From the NCBI RefSeq assembly GCF_014197265.1, contig NZ_JACIFH010000001.1, forward strand, positions 992,001 to 1,056,000: a DNA stretch of 64,000 nt. The letters are read 5' to 3'. The first letter of the stretch is position 1. The number at the start of each line of letters is the position of its first letter. Both the position numbers and the translations under genes were made by a program. The stretch comes from Microbacterium invictum. Its GTDB lineage: Bacteria; Actinomycetota; Actinomycetes; Actinomycetales; Microbacteriaceae. The notes under the pieces are model-generated. The model had not been told where the DNA came from and ran no database searches. It worked only from the letters and a program-made list of their open reading frames with translations. Below are positions 29,236 through 38,390 of the stretch, piece by piece.

Positions 29236-29768
29236 GCGGTGCCGTCACCGTGCGCCGCGTGCGGCTGCACGAGTGGCGCGAGGTGCGTGACCTGCGCATC
29301 GAGGCGGTCAGCGACCCGGCCGCGACCATCGCGTTCCTGTCCACACGCGAGGAGGAGCTCGCCCGCGACGACGCCTTCTGGCAGCGTCGCGCCGCCGACG
29401 CGTCGCTCAGCGACCAGGCCGCCCAGTTCATCGCCGCCGCCGCCGACCGGTGGGTCGGCACCGCGACGGTGCTCCTGCGCGAGCCCGGCACCCGCAACCA
29501 TCTCGGCCACGAGATCACCGTGCCGCGCGCCGACGTCGTCGGGGTGTACCTGGCTCCGGAGCACCGCGGCACCGGCATCCTGCCTCGCCTGTTCGATGAG
29601 ATCGGCACCTGGGTCGCCGATCGGGGGATCGACGCGCTCCATCTCGATGTCCACGCCGAGAACGTCCGTGCCCAGACTGCATACCGGAAGGCCGGATTCG
29701 TGCCGACGGGTGTGACCTTCACGAGCACGATCGGTCCCGAGATCGAGATGCGCCGCGGGCTCGGCTAG
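29232..29768 (+). CDS. GNAT family N-acetyltransferase
   Basis: 178 residues. The acetyl-CoA site is clear: VVGVYLAPEHRGTGILPRLF near residue 100 holds the R-x-x-G-x-G/A loop, and the C-terminal strand has LHLDVHAENVRAQTAYRKAGF. The substrate is unknown. GTG at 29232 overlaps the aroB stop as GTGA, so it is translated with the shikimate genes although no link to that pathway is evident. Its TAG shares the four bases CTAG with the stop of the convergent VOC gene. Confidence 0.88.
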   Translation: MSGAVTVRRVRLHEWREVRDLRIEAVSDPAATIAFLSTREEELARDDAFWQRRAADASLSDQAAQFIAAAADRWVGTATVLLREPGTRNHLGHEITVPRADVVGVYLAPEHRGTGILPRLFDEIGTWVADRGIDALHLDVHAENVRAQTAYRKAGFVPTGVTFTSTIGPEIEMRRGLG

Positions 29769-30166
29769 CCGCCCTCCGCGACGATCTCGGCTTTGAATCC
29801 GGCGCTGTTCTCCAGCCAGCCGGCGTAATGGTCGGGCCCGCCCGCGTGCGGATACCGCTCGTGGTAGAGCGGTGTCCAGCCGTGCGAGCCGGCATCCATC
29901 ATCACCGCGTCGACCTCGGCCCGGGTGCCGCCCCAGAGGGCGAGGTGATTGAGTCCGGGGCGACGACGATCATGCGGGGCAGCGGCGAGGTTCGGCGACG
30001 TCGTGAACGTCACGTACGAGCCACCCGCCGCCCAGGTGCTGCCGTCCGCCCAGTCCGGACCCCGCTCGAACCCGAGACGCTCCAGCAGCCAGCCCCACTC
30101 ACGACGGGTCTGGTCGAGGTCGGCGATCCAGATCTCGACGTGGTGGATTCCGGGCATGGATGCCAT
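29765..30166 (-). CDS. VOC (glyoxalase/bleomycin resistance/dioxygenase) superfamily protein
   Basis: 133 residues with one VOC repeat pair. IHHVEIWIADLDQTRREW at the N-terminus supplies the first metal-side His and Glu; GLNHLALWGGTRAEVDAV in the middle and HYAGWLENSAGFKAEIVAE at the C-terminus supply the others. Enzyme activity cannot be told from sequence. ATG at 30166 or the in-frame ATG three codons later could be used. It is divergent from aroQ and overlaps the GNAT gene tail by 4 bases. Confidence 0.85.
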   Translation of the reverse strand: MASMPGIHHVEIWIADLDQTRREWGWLLERLGFERGPDWADGSTWAAGGSYVTFTTSPNLAAAPHDRRRPGLNHLALWGGTRAEVDAVMMDAGSHGWTPLYHERYPHAGGPDHYAGWLENSAGFKAEIVAEGG

Positions 30167-30185
30167 CGTGCCACGCCCGGCTCGC

Positions 30186-30191
30186 TAGGGT
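30186..30191 (+). promoter_or_regulatory. -10 box for aroQ, predicted leaderless transcript
   Basis: TAGGGT ends 6 bases before the aroQ GTG. Confidence 0.6.
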
Positions 30192-30197
30192 GCTGAC

Positions 30198-30641
30198 GTG
30201 ACCAATCGGATCCTGCTCGTCAACGGCCCCAACCTGAACCTGCTCGGCACGCGCGAGCCCGCGGTCTACGGACACGAGACCCTCGCCGACGTCGAGGCGC
30301 TCGTGGCCAAGACCGCAGCGGCCCGCGGCTTCGAGGTGCGCGCGGTGCAGAGCAACCACGAGGGAGTGCTGATCGATGCGATCCACGCCGCCCGCACCGA
30401 CTGCGCCGGCATCGTGATCAACCCGGGCGGCCTCACCCACACCTCGGTGGTGCTGCGCGATGCGCTGTCCGGCGTCGCGCTGCCGGTCGCCGAGATCCAC
30501 ATCTCGGACGTGCACGCGCGCGAGGAGTTCCGGCACCACTCGTACATCCACGACGTGGCCGTCGTCCACGTGATCGGCGAAGGCGTCGCCGGCTACGCGA
30601 GCGCGGTCAACCAGCTCGCCGACGCCATCACCCAGTCCTGA
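30198..30641 (+). CDS. aroQ: 3-dehydroquinate dehydratase, type II
   Basis: Dehydrates 3-dehydroquinate to 3-dehydroshikimate. It has 147 residues, a normal type II length. [17 protein letters not shown] holds the catalytic arginine and tyrosine. [28 protein letters not shown] and [18 protein letters not shown] (catalytic His) follow in order. The GTG is set by the leaderless promoter. It is separated from the main aro run by the GNAT and VOC genes and has its own promoter. Confidence 0.97.
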   Translation: MTNRILLVNGPNLNLLGTREPAVYGHETLADVEALVAKTAAARGFEVRAVQSNHEGVLIDAIHAARTDCAGIVINPGGLTHTSVVLRDALSGVALPVAEIHISDVHAREEFRHHSYIHDVAVVHVIGEGVAGYASAVNQLADAITQS

Positions 30642-30755
30642 CCCCCTCACCCGACCCGCACGTGCGCACAATCGCGCGAACTGCGCATCCGGAAGGGCGA
30701 TCCGATGCGAGGTCGGCGCGATTCTGCGGACTTCGTGCCCACCGCCGCGGACCGG

Positions 30756-30761
30756 TAGAAT
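30756..30761 (+). promoter_or_regulatory. -10 box for efp-nusB
   Basis: TAGAAT in the 176-base gap after aroQ. A start near 30768 gives a leader of about 50 bases. The rest of the gap shows no gene or clear structure. Confidence 0.6.
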
Positions 30762-30817
30762 CGACCGTCGGGCCCCGACTCGCCCACGAACCCACACGAA
30801 ACGGAAACGCGACACTC

Positions 30818-31378
30818 ATGGCATCCACCGCAGACATCAGGAACGGCGTCGTCCTCAAGATCGACGGACAGCTGTGGAGCGTGGTCGAGTTCCAGCACGT
30901 CAAGCCGGGCAAGGGCGGCGCGTTCGTGCGCACGAAGATGAAGAACGTCGTCACCGGCAAGACGGTCGATCGCACGTACAACGCCGGCACGAAGATCGAC
31001 ATCGAGAACGTCGACCGCCGCGATTTCAGCTACCTGTACAACGACGGCGACAACTTCGTGTTCATGGACCTGGCCGACTACGACCAGATCACCGTCCCGG
31101 CCGCCACGGTCGGCGACGCCGCGAACTTCATGCTCGAGAACCAGCAGGTTCAGATCGCACTGAACAACGACACGCCGCTGTACGTCGAGCTGCCGGCGTC
31201 GGTCGTGCTCGAGATCACCTACACCGAGCCGGGCCTGCAGGGCGACCGCTCGTCGGCCGGCACCAAGTCCGCCACGGTCGAGACAGGCTACGAGATCCAG
31301 GTGCCGCTGTTCCTCGAGACGGGCACCAAGGTCAAGGTCGACACCCGCACGGGCGACTACCTCGGCCGCGTGAACTGA
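30818..31378 (+). CDS. efp: elongation factor P
   Basis: Relieves ribosome stalling at polyproline stretches. It has 186 residues. The acceptor loop reads [13 protein letters not shown] (near residue 30), with lysine at the tip. No EpmA/EpmB or other modification genes are nearby. The three beta-barrel domains are complete and end with [17 protein letters not shown] at 30818 begins at the family's natural N-terminus. nusB follows after 1 base. Confidence 0.97.
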   Translation: MASTADIRNGVVLKIDGQLWSVVEFQHVKPGKGGAFVRTKMKNVVTGKTVDRTYNAGTKIDIENVDRRDFSYLYNDGDNFVFMDLADYDQITVPAATVGDAANFMLENQQVQIALNNDTPLYVELPASVVLEITYTEPGLQGDRSSAGTKSATVETGYEIQVPLFLETGTKVKVDTRTGDYLGRVN

Positions 31379-31379
31379 G

Positions 31380-31790
31380 GTGAGCGCACGCTCCAAGGCC
31401 CGCAAGCGCGCGCTCGACATCCTGTACCAGTCGGATGTCCGCGGCGACGACCTCGGCACCACTCTCGCCGACGAGGCCAAGCGCGCGGCGAGCGAGCCCG
31501 CCCGCGAAGCGTCGTGGCTGTACGCCCGTGAGATCGTCGACGGCGTCATCGACAACCGCGATGAGATCGACGAGCAGATCATCACCCACGCGCGCGACTG
31601 GAAGATCGAGCGGATGCCGGCCGTGGATCGCGCGGTCCTCCGCATCGGCGTGTGGGAGATCGTCTTCAACGACGAAGTGCCCACCGCGGTGGCGATCGAC
31701 GAGGCCGTCGAGCTCGCGAAGGAGTTCTCCACCGACGACTCCGGCTCGTTCGTGCACGGCGTGCTGGCCCGCATCTCGCGCGCCCAGTGA
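31380..31790 (+). CDS. nusB: transcription antitermination factor NusB
   Basis: Part of the rRNA antitermination complex with NusE. It has 136 residues. The start SARSKARKRALDILYQSDVRG is the RNA-binding arginine-rich helix, and WKIERMPAVDRAVLRIGVWEI and TAVAIDEAVELAKEFSTDDSGSFVHG (C-terminal half) are strongly conserved. GTG at 31380 lies just after the efp stop. The efp-nusB pair is conserved in many bacteria. Confidence 0.96.
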   Translation: MSARSKARKRALDILYQSDVRGDDLGTTLADEAKRAASEPAREASWLYAREIVDGVIDNRDEIDEQIITHARDWKIERMPAVDRAVLRIGVWEIVFNDEVPTAVAIDEAVELAKEFSTDDSGSFVHGVLARISRAQ

Positions 31791-31825
31791 GGACGAGCTG
31801 AGTCGCGTCGGCGGCGGATGCGAGG

Positions 31826-34800
31826 ATGGATGCCGTGCCGGCGCCCCGCATCGATGATCAGGCGATCCGCGACCTGACCGATGACGGAGCCTACGGTCGC
31901 GGGGCCGCCTACGCCCGCTCGGGCGCCGTGCGCCACATCGCCTGGGACGACCAGGCGAACACGCTGACCGGGCTGGTCGCCGGAAGCGCCGCGCAGCTGT
32001 ACCGGTGCACGATCCGCATCGACCTCACCGCCGAGCCGCCACGCATCATGTCGGCCCGGTGCTCGTGCCCGATGCAGGCGAGCTGCAAGCACACCGTGGC
32101 CACCCTGCTGCGCAGCAACGCCGGCGGCGCGGCGTCCGTCATCCGCTCGCCCGAGACGGCGCCGCGTCCGAGCCCCGTGACCGCCCCGCCACGGCCACCG
32201 TCGTGGCGCGACGTGCTCGATCCGCTGCGCGTCCCGGGCGCTCAGCCGCTGGCGCTGGGTCTCGAACTGCGCGTGCGCGAACGTGCGCCCCACGATCCGT
32301 GGGGCCCGCAGCGCCTGCGCACCGCGACCGCGCGCGACCTCGCCGGCACGCCCCAGCTCCTGGTCGGGATGCGGCCCATGGCACGCAGCACGAGCACCGG
32401 CGCGTGGGTCCGCTCCGGGGTCTCGTGGGACAGCGTGCGCCGCGACGGCCGCCGCTTCGGAGACGCGCAGCGCCGATGGTTCGCCGACCTGTACGGCATC
32501 ACCCGTGATGTGTACGGCATCACCCGCGACGAAGCGGACTGGGTCACCCTCGACCGGGTCGATTCGGCGCTGCTGTGGCCGCTGCTGACCGCCGCCGCCG
32601 CGCACGAGATCCCGCTCGTGAGCGCCGGCAGACGGCAGGAGGTCGCCCTGGCCGGACCGGCCGAGATCGCGGTGGAGCTGGCCGAGGCCTCCGACGGCGC
32701 CCTGCGACTCACGCCCCGGGTCACGATCGCGGGTGAGGCGGCCGACATGGCACACGTGCGCGCCGTCGGACGCACGGGCGTCTACCTGTTCGAGACACGC
32801 GGCACCGGCATCCATCTCACTCTCGCTCCGGTGACACTCAGCGAAACCGCCCACGCCCTGCTCACCGCGTCGGCAGAGGTCACCGTCCCCGCCGACGAGG
32901 CCGGCGAGTTCCTGCGCGAGATGTACCCGCGGCTGGCCCGCTCGGGGCATGTGCGGCCCGCGCCGGGGCTGAAGCTGCCGCCGCCCGAGCCGACGTCGCT
33001 CGTGGTCACCGTCGCGTTCCGGCCGCGTGACACCATCGACTACCGCCTGCACTGGCACCGGCCCGGATCGGGCACGGCGTCCTACGACGAAGCCGACCAG
33101 AGCGACACGAACGAGACGGCGCTGCGAACCGGCGTGCAGACCGCGTGGGCGAGGGCCGCGCCGCTGCCGTTCGCCGCCGCAGCGACCCTGGCGGGGGTGG
33201 ATGCCGCGGAGTTCGCCGCGCACGTCCTTCCCGCCCTCGAGGATCTCGACGGCGTGCGGCTCGAGGTCTCGGGCCGGCGGCGCACGTACCGTGAGCTGAC
33301 CGGCGATCCGCGGATCACCGTGAAGACCGTCGAGTCCACCGATCCGGACTGGTTCGACCTGGGCGTGCTCGTCGAGATCGACGGCCGCCGCATCCCGTTC
33401 ACGCCGCTGTTCACGGCTCTCGCGACGCGGCGCAAGAAGCTGCTGCTGTCAGACGGACGCTTCTTCTCGCTGGCGCATCCCGCCCTCGACCGGCTGCGCG
33501 AGCTCATCGACGAGTCGAACGACCTCATCGAGTGGGAGGCCGGCCCGAAGATCAGCCGTTACCAGCTGCCGATCTGGTCGGACTTCGAAGACCTCGCCGA
33601 CGAGGCCGAGCCGGCGGTGAACTGGCGCGACACCGCCACCGCGCTGCGCACCATCGACCACATCGATCCAGTCCCGCTTCCGGTGGGTCTGCACGCCGAA
33701 CTGCGCCCCTACCAGCGCGAGGGCTACGACCGGCTGGCGTTCCTGTGGCGGCACCGGCTGGGCGGGATCCTCGCCGACGACATGGGGCTCGGCAAGACCC
33801 TGCAGATACTCTCGCTGCTGGCCCGGGCACGGGAGGACGGCGAGACGCGGCCGTTCCTCGTCGTCGCGCCGACCTCGGTGCTGTCGACCTGGCGCGACGA
33901 GGCAGCGCGCTTCACGCCGGGACTGACCGTCGCCACCATCGACGCCACGAGCGCGAAGCGCGGGCGCACGGTCGCGGCCACGGCGGCGAGCGCCGACATC
34001 GTCGTCACCTCGTACACCGTGCTGCGCCTCGACGAAGAGGAGTTCGCCGCCGTGGACTGGGCGGTGCTCGTGCTCGACGAGGCGCAGTTCGTCAAGAACG
34101 CGAACACCAAGCTCCACCGCGCCGTCGCCGGCCTGCGCACCGAGGTCACCATCGCGGTCACCGGCACGCCGATGGAGAACACCCTCGCCGAGCTGTGGGC
34201 ACTGCTGTCGCTGACCTGCCCGGGACTGTTCCCGTCTGCGCGGCGCTTCCGCGAGGAGTACATCAAGCCGATCGAGAAGGGCAAGGTACCCGAGAACGAG
34301 GAGGACGGCCCGTATCGTGCCCGGCGCCTGGAGCGCCTGCGCCGGCGGATCCGCCCGTTCATGCTGCGGCGCACGAAGGACCTCGTCGCGAAGGACCTGC
34401 CGCCCCGTCAGGAGCAGGAGGTCCGCGTCGACCTCAGCCCCGCACACCGCACCGCATACGACACCGTCCTGCAGCGCGAACGGCAGAAGGTGCTGGGGCT
34501 GCTGGCCGACCTCGACCGCAACCGGTTCATCGTGTTCCGGTCGCTGACGCTGCTGCGCATGCTCGCGCTGGCCCCATCGCTGGTGGATGCCGGGGACCCC
34601 GGCATCCGCTCCAGCAAGCTCGATGCGCTCACCGAGAGACTCGAGGAGCTCATCGCCGAGGGGCACCGCGCACTCGTGTTCAGCCAGTTCACGTCATACC
34701 TGAGCCTCGTGCAGGACGCCCTCAACGCGCGGGGCATCGACTACGCCTACCTCGACGGCAGCACGCGCCGCCGCGACGAGGTGATCGGCGGGTTCCGCGC

Positions 34801-35116
34801 AGGCGACGCGCCGGTGTTCCTGATCAGCCTGAAATCGGGCGGATTCGGTCTCACGCTGACCGAGGCGGACTACGTGTTCCTGCTCGACCCGTGGTGGAAC
34901 CCGGCCACCGAGGCCCAGGCGATCGACCGCACCCATCGGATCGGCCAGGATCGTCCCGTGAACGTCTACCGGCTCATCGCCGCCGACACGATCGAGGAGA
35001 AGGTCGTCGCCCTGCAGCAGCGCAAGGCTCGGCTGTTCCGGGCGGTGCTCGACGACGACGACCTGTTCGCCCGATCGCTCACCGCCGACGACGTCCGCGA
35101 TCTCTTCGACGCCTGA
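31826..35116 (+). CDS. SWIM zinc finger SNF2-family helicase
   Basis: 1096 residues. A SWIM zinc-binding motif, CSCPMQASCKH (Cys79, Cys81, Cys87, His89), opens the protein. A long middle region with no clear match carries a small tandem duplication near residue 225. The SNF2 ATPase occupies about 610-1090: ADDMGLGKTLQ (motif I, near 650), LDEAQFVKN (DEAQ box, near 750), and RTHRIGQDRPVNVYR (motif VI, near 1035). It is probably a dsDNA translocase in remodelling or repair; no partner is adjacent. ATG at 31826 is used; GTG at 31835 is an alternative. Confidence 0.92.
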   Translation: MDAVPAPRIDDQAIRDLTDDGAYGRGAAYARSGAVRHIAWDDQANTLTGLVAGSAAQLYRCTIRIDLTAEPPRIMSARCSCPMQASCKHTVATLLRSNAGGAASVIRSPETAPRPSPVTAPPRPPSWRDVLDPLRVPGAQPLALGLELRVRERAPHDPWGPQRLRTATARDLAGTPQLLVGMRPMARSTSTGAWVRSGVSWDSVRRDGRRFGDAQRRWFADLYGITRDVYGITRDEADWVTLDRVDSALLWPLLTAAAAHEIPLVSAGRRQEVALAGPAEIAVELAEASDGALRLTPRVTIAGEAADMAHVRAVGRTGVYLFETRGTGIHLTLAPVTLSETAHALLTASAEVTVPADEAGEFLREMYPRLARSGHVRPAPGLKLPPPEPTSLVVTVAFRPRDTIDYRLHWHRPGSGTASYDEADQSDTNETALRTGVQTAWARAAPLPFAAAATLAGVDAAEFAAHVLPALEDLDGVRLEVSGRRRTYRELTGDPRITVKTVESTDPDWFDLGVLVEIDGRRIPFTPLFTALATRRKKLLLSDGRFFSLAHPALDRLRELIDESNDLIEWEAGPKISRYQLPIWSDFEDLADEAEPAVNWRDTATALRTIDHIDPVPLPVGLHAELRPYQREGYDRLAFLWRHRLGGILADDMGLGKTLQILSLLARAREDGETRPFLVVAPTSVLSTWRDEAARFTPGLTVATIDATSAKRGRTVAATAASADIVVTSYTVLRLDEEEFAAVDWAVLVLDEAQFVKNANTKLHRAVAGLRTEVTIAVTGTPMENTLAELWALLSLTCPGLFPSARRFREEYIKPIEKGKVPENEEDGPYRARRLERLRRRIRPFMLRRTKDLVAKDLPPRQEQEVRVDLSPAHRTAYDTVLQRERQKVLGLLADLDRNRFIVFRSLTLLRMLALAPSLVDAGDPGIRSSKLDALTERLEELIAEGHRALVFSQFTSYLSLVQDALNARGIDYAYLDGSTRRRDEVIGGFRAGDAPVFLISLKSGGFGLTLTEADYVFLLDPWWNPATEAQAIDRTHRIGQDRPVNVYRLIAADTIEEKVVALQQRKARLFRAVLDDDDLFARSLTADDVRDLFDA
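32490..32531 (+). repeat. 21-bp tandem duplication inside the SNF2 gene
   Basis: Two adjacent 21-base units encode YGITRDV and YGITRDE. The second copy differs by third-base changes within the repeat, so it is not an assembly artefact of an identical read. The frame is kept. Confidence 0.8.
34585..34607. repeat. perfect inverted repeat built on GGATGCC/GGCATCC, inside the SNF2 gene
   Basis: Arms of 11 bases (GGATGCCGGGG and CCCCGGCATCC) flank a single A. The coding meaning is VDAGDPGIRS. It resembles the hairpin in the pdxS leader. Confidence 0.8.
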
Positions 35117-35165
35117 CAGCACGCCCTCACCCGGCTCGGCGCCAGGTTCGGCGCAGTCACTCGCG

Positions 35166-35171
35166 TAGACT
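35166..35171 (+). promoter_or_regulatory. -10 box for the MBL-Rieske gene
   Basis: TAGACT, 27 bases before the ATG. The short leader carries CAGGAGGT, one of the best ribosome sites in the window. Confidence 0.55.
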
Positions 35172-35197
35172 CGTGGCGCTCGATCAGGAGGTACTTC

Positions 35198-36778
35198 ATG
35201 CGGATCACAGGCCTGGGCCACGCCGGGATGTTCATCGAAACGGCGGGCGGCAGCATCCTTTGCGACCCGGTCATCGGCCCCACCTTCTTCGGGTCCTGGT
35301 TCCCCTTCCCCGACAACCGGGGCCTGGACTGGGAGCGCTTCGGCAACGCCGACTTCCTGTACGTGTCGCACCGGCACCGCGACCACTTCGATCCGGCTCT
35401 CATGCACCGCTTCGTCCCCAAGGACATCAAGGTGCTGCTGCCGGACTACCCGACCGACGACCTCGAGCGGGACCTGCGGGGACTCGGCTACGAGAACATC
35501 ATCTACACGCAGGCGGGCGTCCCCCTGAGCTTCGGCGACCTCACGGTGATGGTCACCCCGCTGCGCGCCCCCAGCGACGGCCCCATCGGAGACTCGTCGC
35601 TGTCCGTCGATGACGGCACCGCCAGCATCCTGAACCAGAACGACTCGCACCCGCTCGACCTCGAGAAGCTGCTGTCGTTCTCCCAGCCCGACGCGTACTT
35701 CACCCAGGTCTCCGGCGCGATCTGGTGGCCGATGGTCTACGACCTGCCCCAGGATGCGAAGCAGAACTTCGCTCAGCTCAAGCGCGGCGCGCAGAACAAG
35801 CGCGCGATGTACTACATCGAGAAGGTCGACGCCGAGCACGTGTTCCCGATGGCGGGGCCGCCGATGTTCCTGCGCGAGGAGCTGTTCAAGTACAACGGGT
35901 TCGGGCAGGACGGCGACGCGATCTTCACCGACCAGCGCCAGTTCCTCGCGCACATGAAGGACCTCCGGCCCGAGCAGAAGGGGTACGAGTTCGTCCCCGG
36001 CACGGTCGTCGAACTGACCGGCGGCGAGATCTCGGTCACCCAGACCCTGTACACCGAGGCCGAGATCGACCACATCTTCGACGAGAAGTGGGAGTACCTC
36101 GCCGAGCAGCAGGGCAGCCGGCAGGACGAGGTCCGCGCCGAGGAGGCCTCGCGCGCACCCGTGCTGCCGCCCGCGGAGATGCTCGCCGAGCTCAAGGCCT
36201 GGTGGGAGCCGCTGCTGCGCCGTGGGCGCATCTTCCGCAACGGGGTCGGCGGCCCGGTGCGCATGACCATCGGCGAGCTCGACCTGTGCATCGACTTCCC
36301 CAAGGCGAAGGTGCGCGAGTACGCGGGAGAGGAGACCGCCTACTGGTTCACGATCCCCGCCGATCTCGTATCGACGAACATCCGCGACCACGAGATCGAC
36401 TGGTCCAACTCGATCTTCCTGTCGATGCAGTTCACCGCCGGACGCATCGGCAAGTTCAACGAGTTCATCTACACGTTCTTCAAGTGCCTGTCGCGCGACC
36501 GCATCGAGTACGTCGAGAACTGGTACGCCGAGCAGTCCGATGTGTCGGAGGACATCGACCTGAACGACTGGACCGTGCAGCGCCGCTGCCCGCATCTGCG
36601 CGCCGACCTGTCCAAGACCGGGAAGATCGAGAACGGCGTCCTCACCTGCTCGCTGCACGACTGGAAGTGGGACCTCGCCAGTGGCAGGTGCCTCACGACG
36701 CAGGGCCACCCGATCCGGGCCTCGCGCAGCGCGGACGACGGCATCACCGAGGCCGCCTCGGTGCCCGCCGCCGTCTGA
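35198..36778 (+). CDS. metallo-beta-lactamase fold protein with C-terminal Rieske [2Fe-2S] domain
   Basis: 526 residues. The N-terminal MBL domain (1 to about 290) has the metal motif SHRHRDHF (His58, His60, Asp62, His63) and LNQND near 150, most like UlaG/CMP-sialic acid hydroxylase (CMAH) types. A middle region of about 150 residues has no clear match. The C-terminus is a Rieske centre: Cys464, His466, Cys484, His487 in CPHL(x16)CSLHDW, spacing as in oxygenase ferredoxins. An oxidoreductase role is inferred. It stands alone between the helicase and pyr genes with its own promoter. No sialic acid genes are nearby. Confidence 0.9.
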   Translation: MRITGLGHAGMFIETAGGSILCDPVIGPTFFGSWFPFPDNRGLDWERFGNADFLYVSHRHRDHFDPALMHRFVPKDIKVLLPDYPTDDLERDLRGLGYENIIYTQAGVPLSFGDLTVMVTPLRAPSDGPIGDSSLSVDDGTASILNQNDSHPLDLEKLLSFSQPDAYFTQVSGAIWWPMVYDLPQDAKQNFAQLKRGAQNKRAMYYIEKVDAEHVFPMAGPPMFLREELFKYNGFGQDGDAIFTDQRQFLAHMKDLRPEQKGYEFVPGTVVELTGGEISVTQTLYTEAEIDHIFDEKWEYLAEQQGSRQDEVRAEEASRAPVLPPAEMLAELKAWWEPLLRRGRIFRNGVGGPVRMTIGELDLCIDFPKAKVREYAGEETAYWFTIPADLVSTNIRDHEIDWSNSIFLSMQFTAGRIGKFNEFIYTFFKCLSRDRIEYVENWYAEQSDVSEDIDLNDWTVQRRCPHLRADLSKTGKIENGVLTCSLHDWKWDLASGRCLTTQGHPIRASRSADDGITEAASVPAAV

Positions 36779-36807
36779 CTCGCGCTCGAGAGGGCAGCCC
36801 GGCACGG

Positions 36808-36813
36808 TAGGCT
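36808..36813 (+). promoter_or_regulatory. -10 box for the pyr operon
   Basis: TAGGCT, 63 bases before the pyrR ATG. Transcription should start near 36820, just upstream of the PyrR-binding element. Confidence 0.6.
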
Positions 36814-36836
36814 GGACACCGCAAGCAACCCAGCAA

Positions 36837-36868
36837 CCTTTAACCCCGTCCTGTGAGGCGGAGAAGGG
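36837..36868 (+). promoter_or_regulatory. PyrR-binding leader element overlapping the pyrR ribosome site
   Basis: The leader holds TCCTGTGAGGC flanked by an upper stem (CCG/CGG) and a lower stem (CCTT 36837-36840 with AAGG 36864-36867), matching the conserved PyrR-binding loop of pyr operons. The lower-stem strand AAGGG is also the Shine-Dalgarno for pyrR. UMP-bound PyrR should therefore block translation initiation, as described for mycobacteria, rather than work by attenuation as in Bacillus. No terminator hairpin is visible. Confidence 0.75.
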
Positions 36869-36876
36869 AGCGGCGG

Positions 36877-37422
36877 ATGAGCACGCGCACCGCGCTGCCC
36901 CGTGTCGTTCTGCACAGTGCCGACATAGCCCGGGCCCTGACTCGGATCTCGCACGAGATCCTCGAGTCCAACAAGGGCCCCGAGAACCTGGTCGTCCTCG
37001 GCATCCCGACCCGCGGCGTCACCCTCGCGGAGCGCATCGCTGCGCTGATCGGCGACATCGCGGGGGATCCGGTTCCCGTCGGCGCACTCGACGTGACGAT
37101 GTACCGCGACGACCTGCACCGAAACCCCACCCGCACGCCGCGCCCGACGCAGATCCCGCCGGACGGCATCGACGGCAAGACCGTCGTGCTCGTCGACGAC
37201 GTCCTGTTCTCGGGACGGTCCATCCGGGCGGCGCTCGACGCGCTGCAGGACATCGGCCGCCCCGCGGCGGTGCGTCTTGCGATACTCGTCGACCGCGGCC
37301 ACCGCGAACTGCCGATCCGGCCCGACTTCGTCGGCAAGAACCTGCCCAGCGCCCGCGACGAACGCGTCAACGTCCACCTCGCCGAGGTCGACGGCGTCGA
37401 GGAGGTGACGATCGCATCATGA
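36877..37422 (+). CDS. pyrR: PyrR, pyr operon regulator and uracil phosphoribosyltransferase homologue
   Basis: RNA-binding regulator of pyrimidine synthesis. It has 181 residues. The PRPP loop [21 protein letters not shown] is near residue 100; [13 protein letters not shown] near 40 and [12 protein letters not shown] near 82 are family features. ATG at 36877 follows AGAAGGGAG; a GTG at 36853 lies inside the leader element and is unlikely. First gene of an operon running with ATGA overlaps to carA. Confidence 0.95.
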   Translation: MSTRTALPRVVLHSADIARALTRISHEILESNKGPENLVVLGIPTRGVTLAERIAALIGDIAGDPVPVGALDVTMYRDDLHRNPTRTPRPTQIPPDGIDGKTVVLVDDVLFSGRSIRAALDALQDIGRPAAVRLAILVDRGHRELPIRPDFVGKNLPSARDERVNVHLAEVDGVEEVTIAS

Positions 37423-38390
37423 GGCACCTGCTCGACACCAAGACCCTCGCACGGGAGGACGCCCTGCGCATCCTCGACGTCGCCGAGGACATGCGCGACA
37501 CGCAGAGCCGCGAGGTCAAGAAGCTGCCGACGCTGCGCGGCAAGACGGTCGTCAACCTGTTCTTCGAAGATTCCACCCGCACCCGCATCTCGTTCGAGGC
37601 GGCCGCCAAGCGACTGTCGGCCGATGTGATCAACTTCTCCGCCAAGGGCTCGTCGGTCTCGAAGGGCGAGTCACTGCAGGACACCGCGCAGACTCTGCAG
37701 GCGATGGGGGCCGACGCCGTGGTCATCCGCCACGGTGCCTCCGGCGCTCCGCACACGCTCGCCACGAGCGGATGGATCTCGGCCGGCGTCCTCAATGCCG
37801 GCGACGGCACGCACGAGCACCCCACACAGGCCCTCCTGGACGCCTTCACGATCCGCCGGCGCCTGTTCGCCGATGACAGCCGCGGCCGCGACCTGACCGG
37901 CGTGCGCGTCACCATCGTGGGCGACGTGCTGCACTCGCGGGTCGCGCGCTCCAACGTCTGGCTGCTGACGACACTGGGCGCGCGCGTCACGCTGGTGGCC
38001 CCGCCGACCCTGGTTCCGCAGGACGTGTCGGCCTGGCCGGTGCAGGTGACCTACGACCTGGACGAGGCGATCTCGGCCGGTCCCGACGCGATCATGATGC
38101 TCCGCATCCAGCTGGAACGCATGAATGCCGCCTATTTCCCCACTGAACGGGAGTATTCACGTCGCTGGGGTCTGGATGCCGGGCGGATGGCGGCGCTTCC
38201 GGACGGTAGCATTGTCCTGCACCCCGGGCCGATGAACCGCGGGTTGGAGATCTCCGCCGACGCCGCCGATTCCCCGCGGTCGACCGTGCTCGAGCAGGTC
38301 GCGAACGGCGTGTCGGTGCGCATGGCGGCCCTGTACCTGCTGCTGGCAGGCGAACGCGACACGAGCAACGCAGAGGAAGAAGCACGATGA
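37419..38390 (+). CDS. pyrB: aspartate carbamoyltransferase, catalytic chain
   Basis: Joins carbamoyl phosphate to aspartate, the committing step of pyrimidine synthesis. It has 323 residues. [13 protein letters not shown] near residue 48 is the carbamoyl phosphate loop, [13 protein letters not shown] near 76 holds the catalytic loop Ser and Lys, and [12 protein letters not shown] near 138 follows. There is no pyrI regulatory chain, so control is probably through PyrR. The start overlaps the pyrR stop and the stop overlaps the pyrC start. Confidence 0.97.
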   Translation: MRHLLDTKTLAREDALRILDVAEDMRDTQSREVKKLPTLRGKTVVNLFFEDSTRTRISFEAAAKRLSADVINFSAKGSSVSKGESLQDTAQTLQAMGADAVVIRHGASGAPHTLATSGWISAGVLNAGDGTHEHPTQALLDAFTIRRRLFADDSRGRDLTGVRVTIVGDVLHSRVARSNVWLLTTLGARVTLVAPPTLVPQDVSAWPVQVTYDLDEAISAGPDAIMMLRIQLERMNAAYFPTEREYSRRWGLDAGRMAALPDGSIVLHPGPMNRGLEISADAADSPRSTVLEQVANGVSVRMAALYLLLAGERDTSNAEEEAR

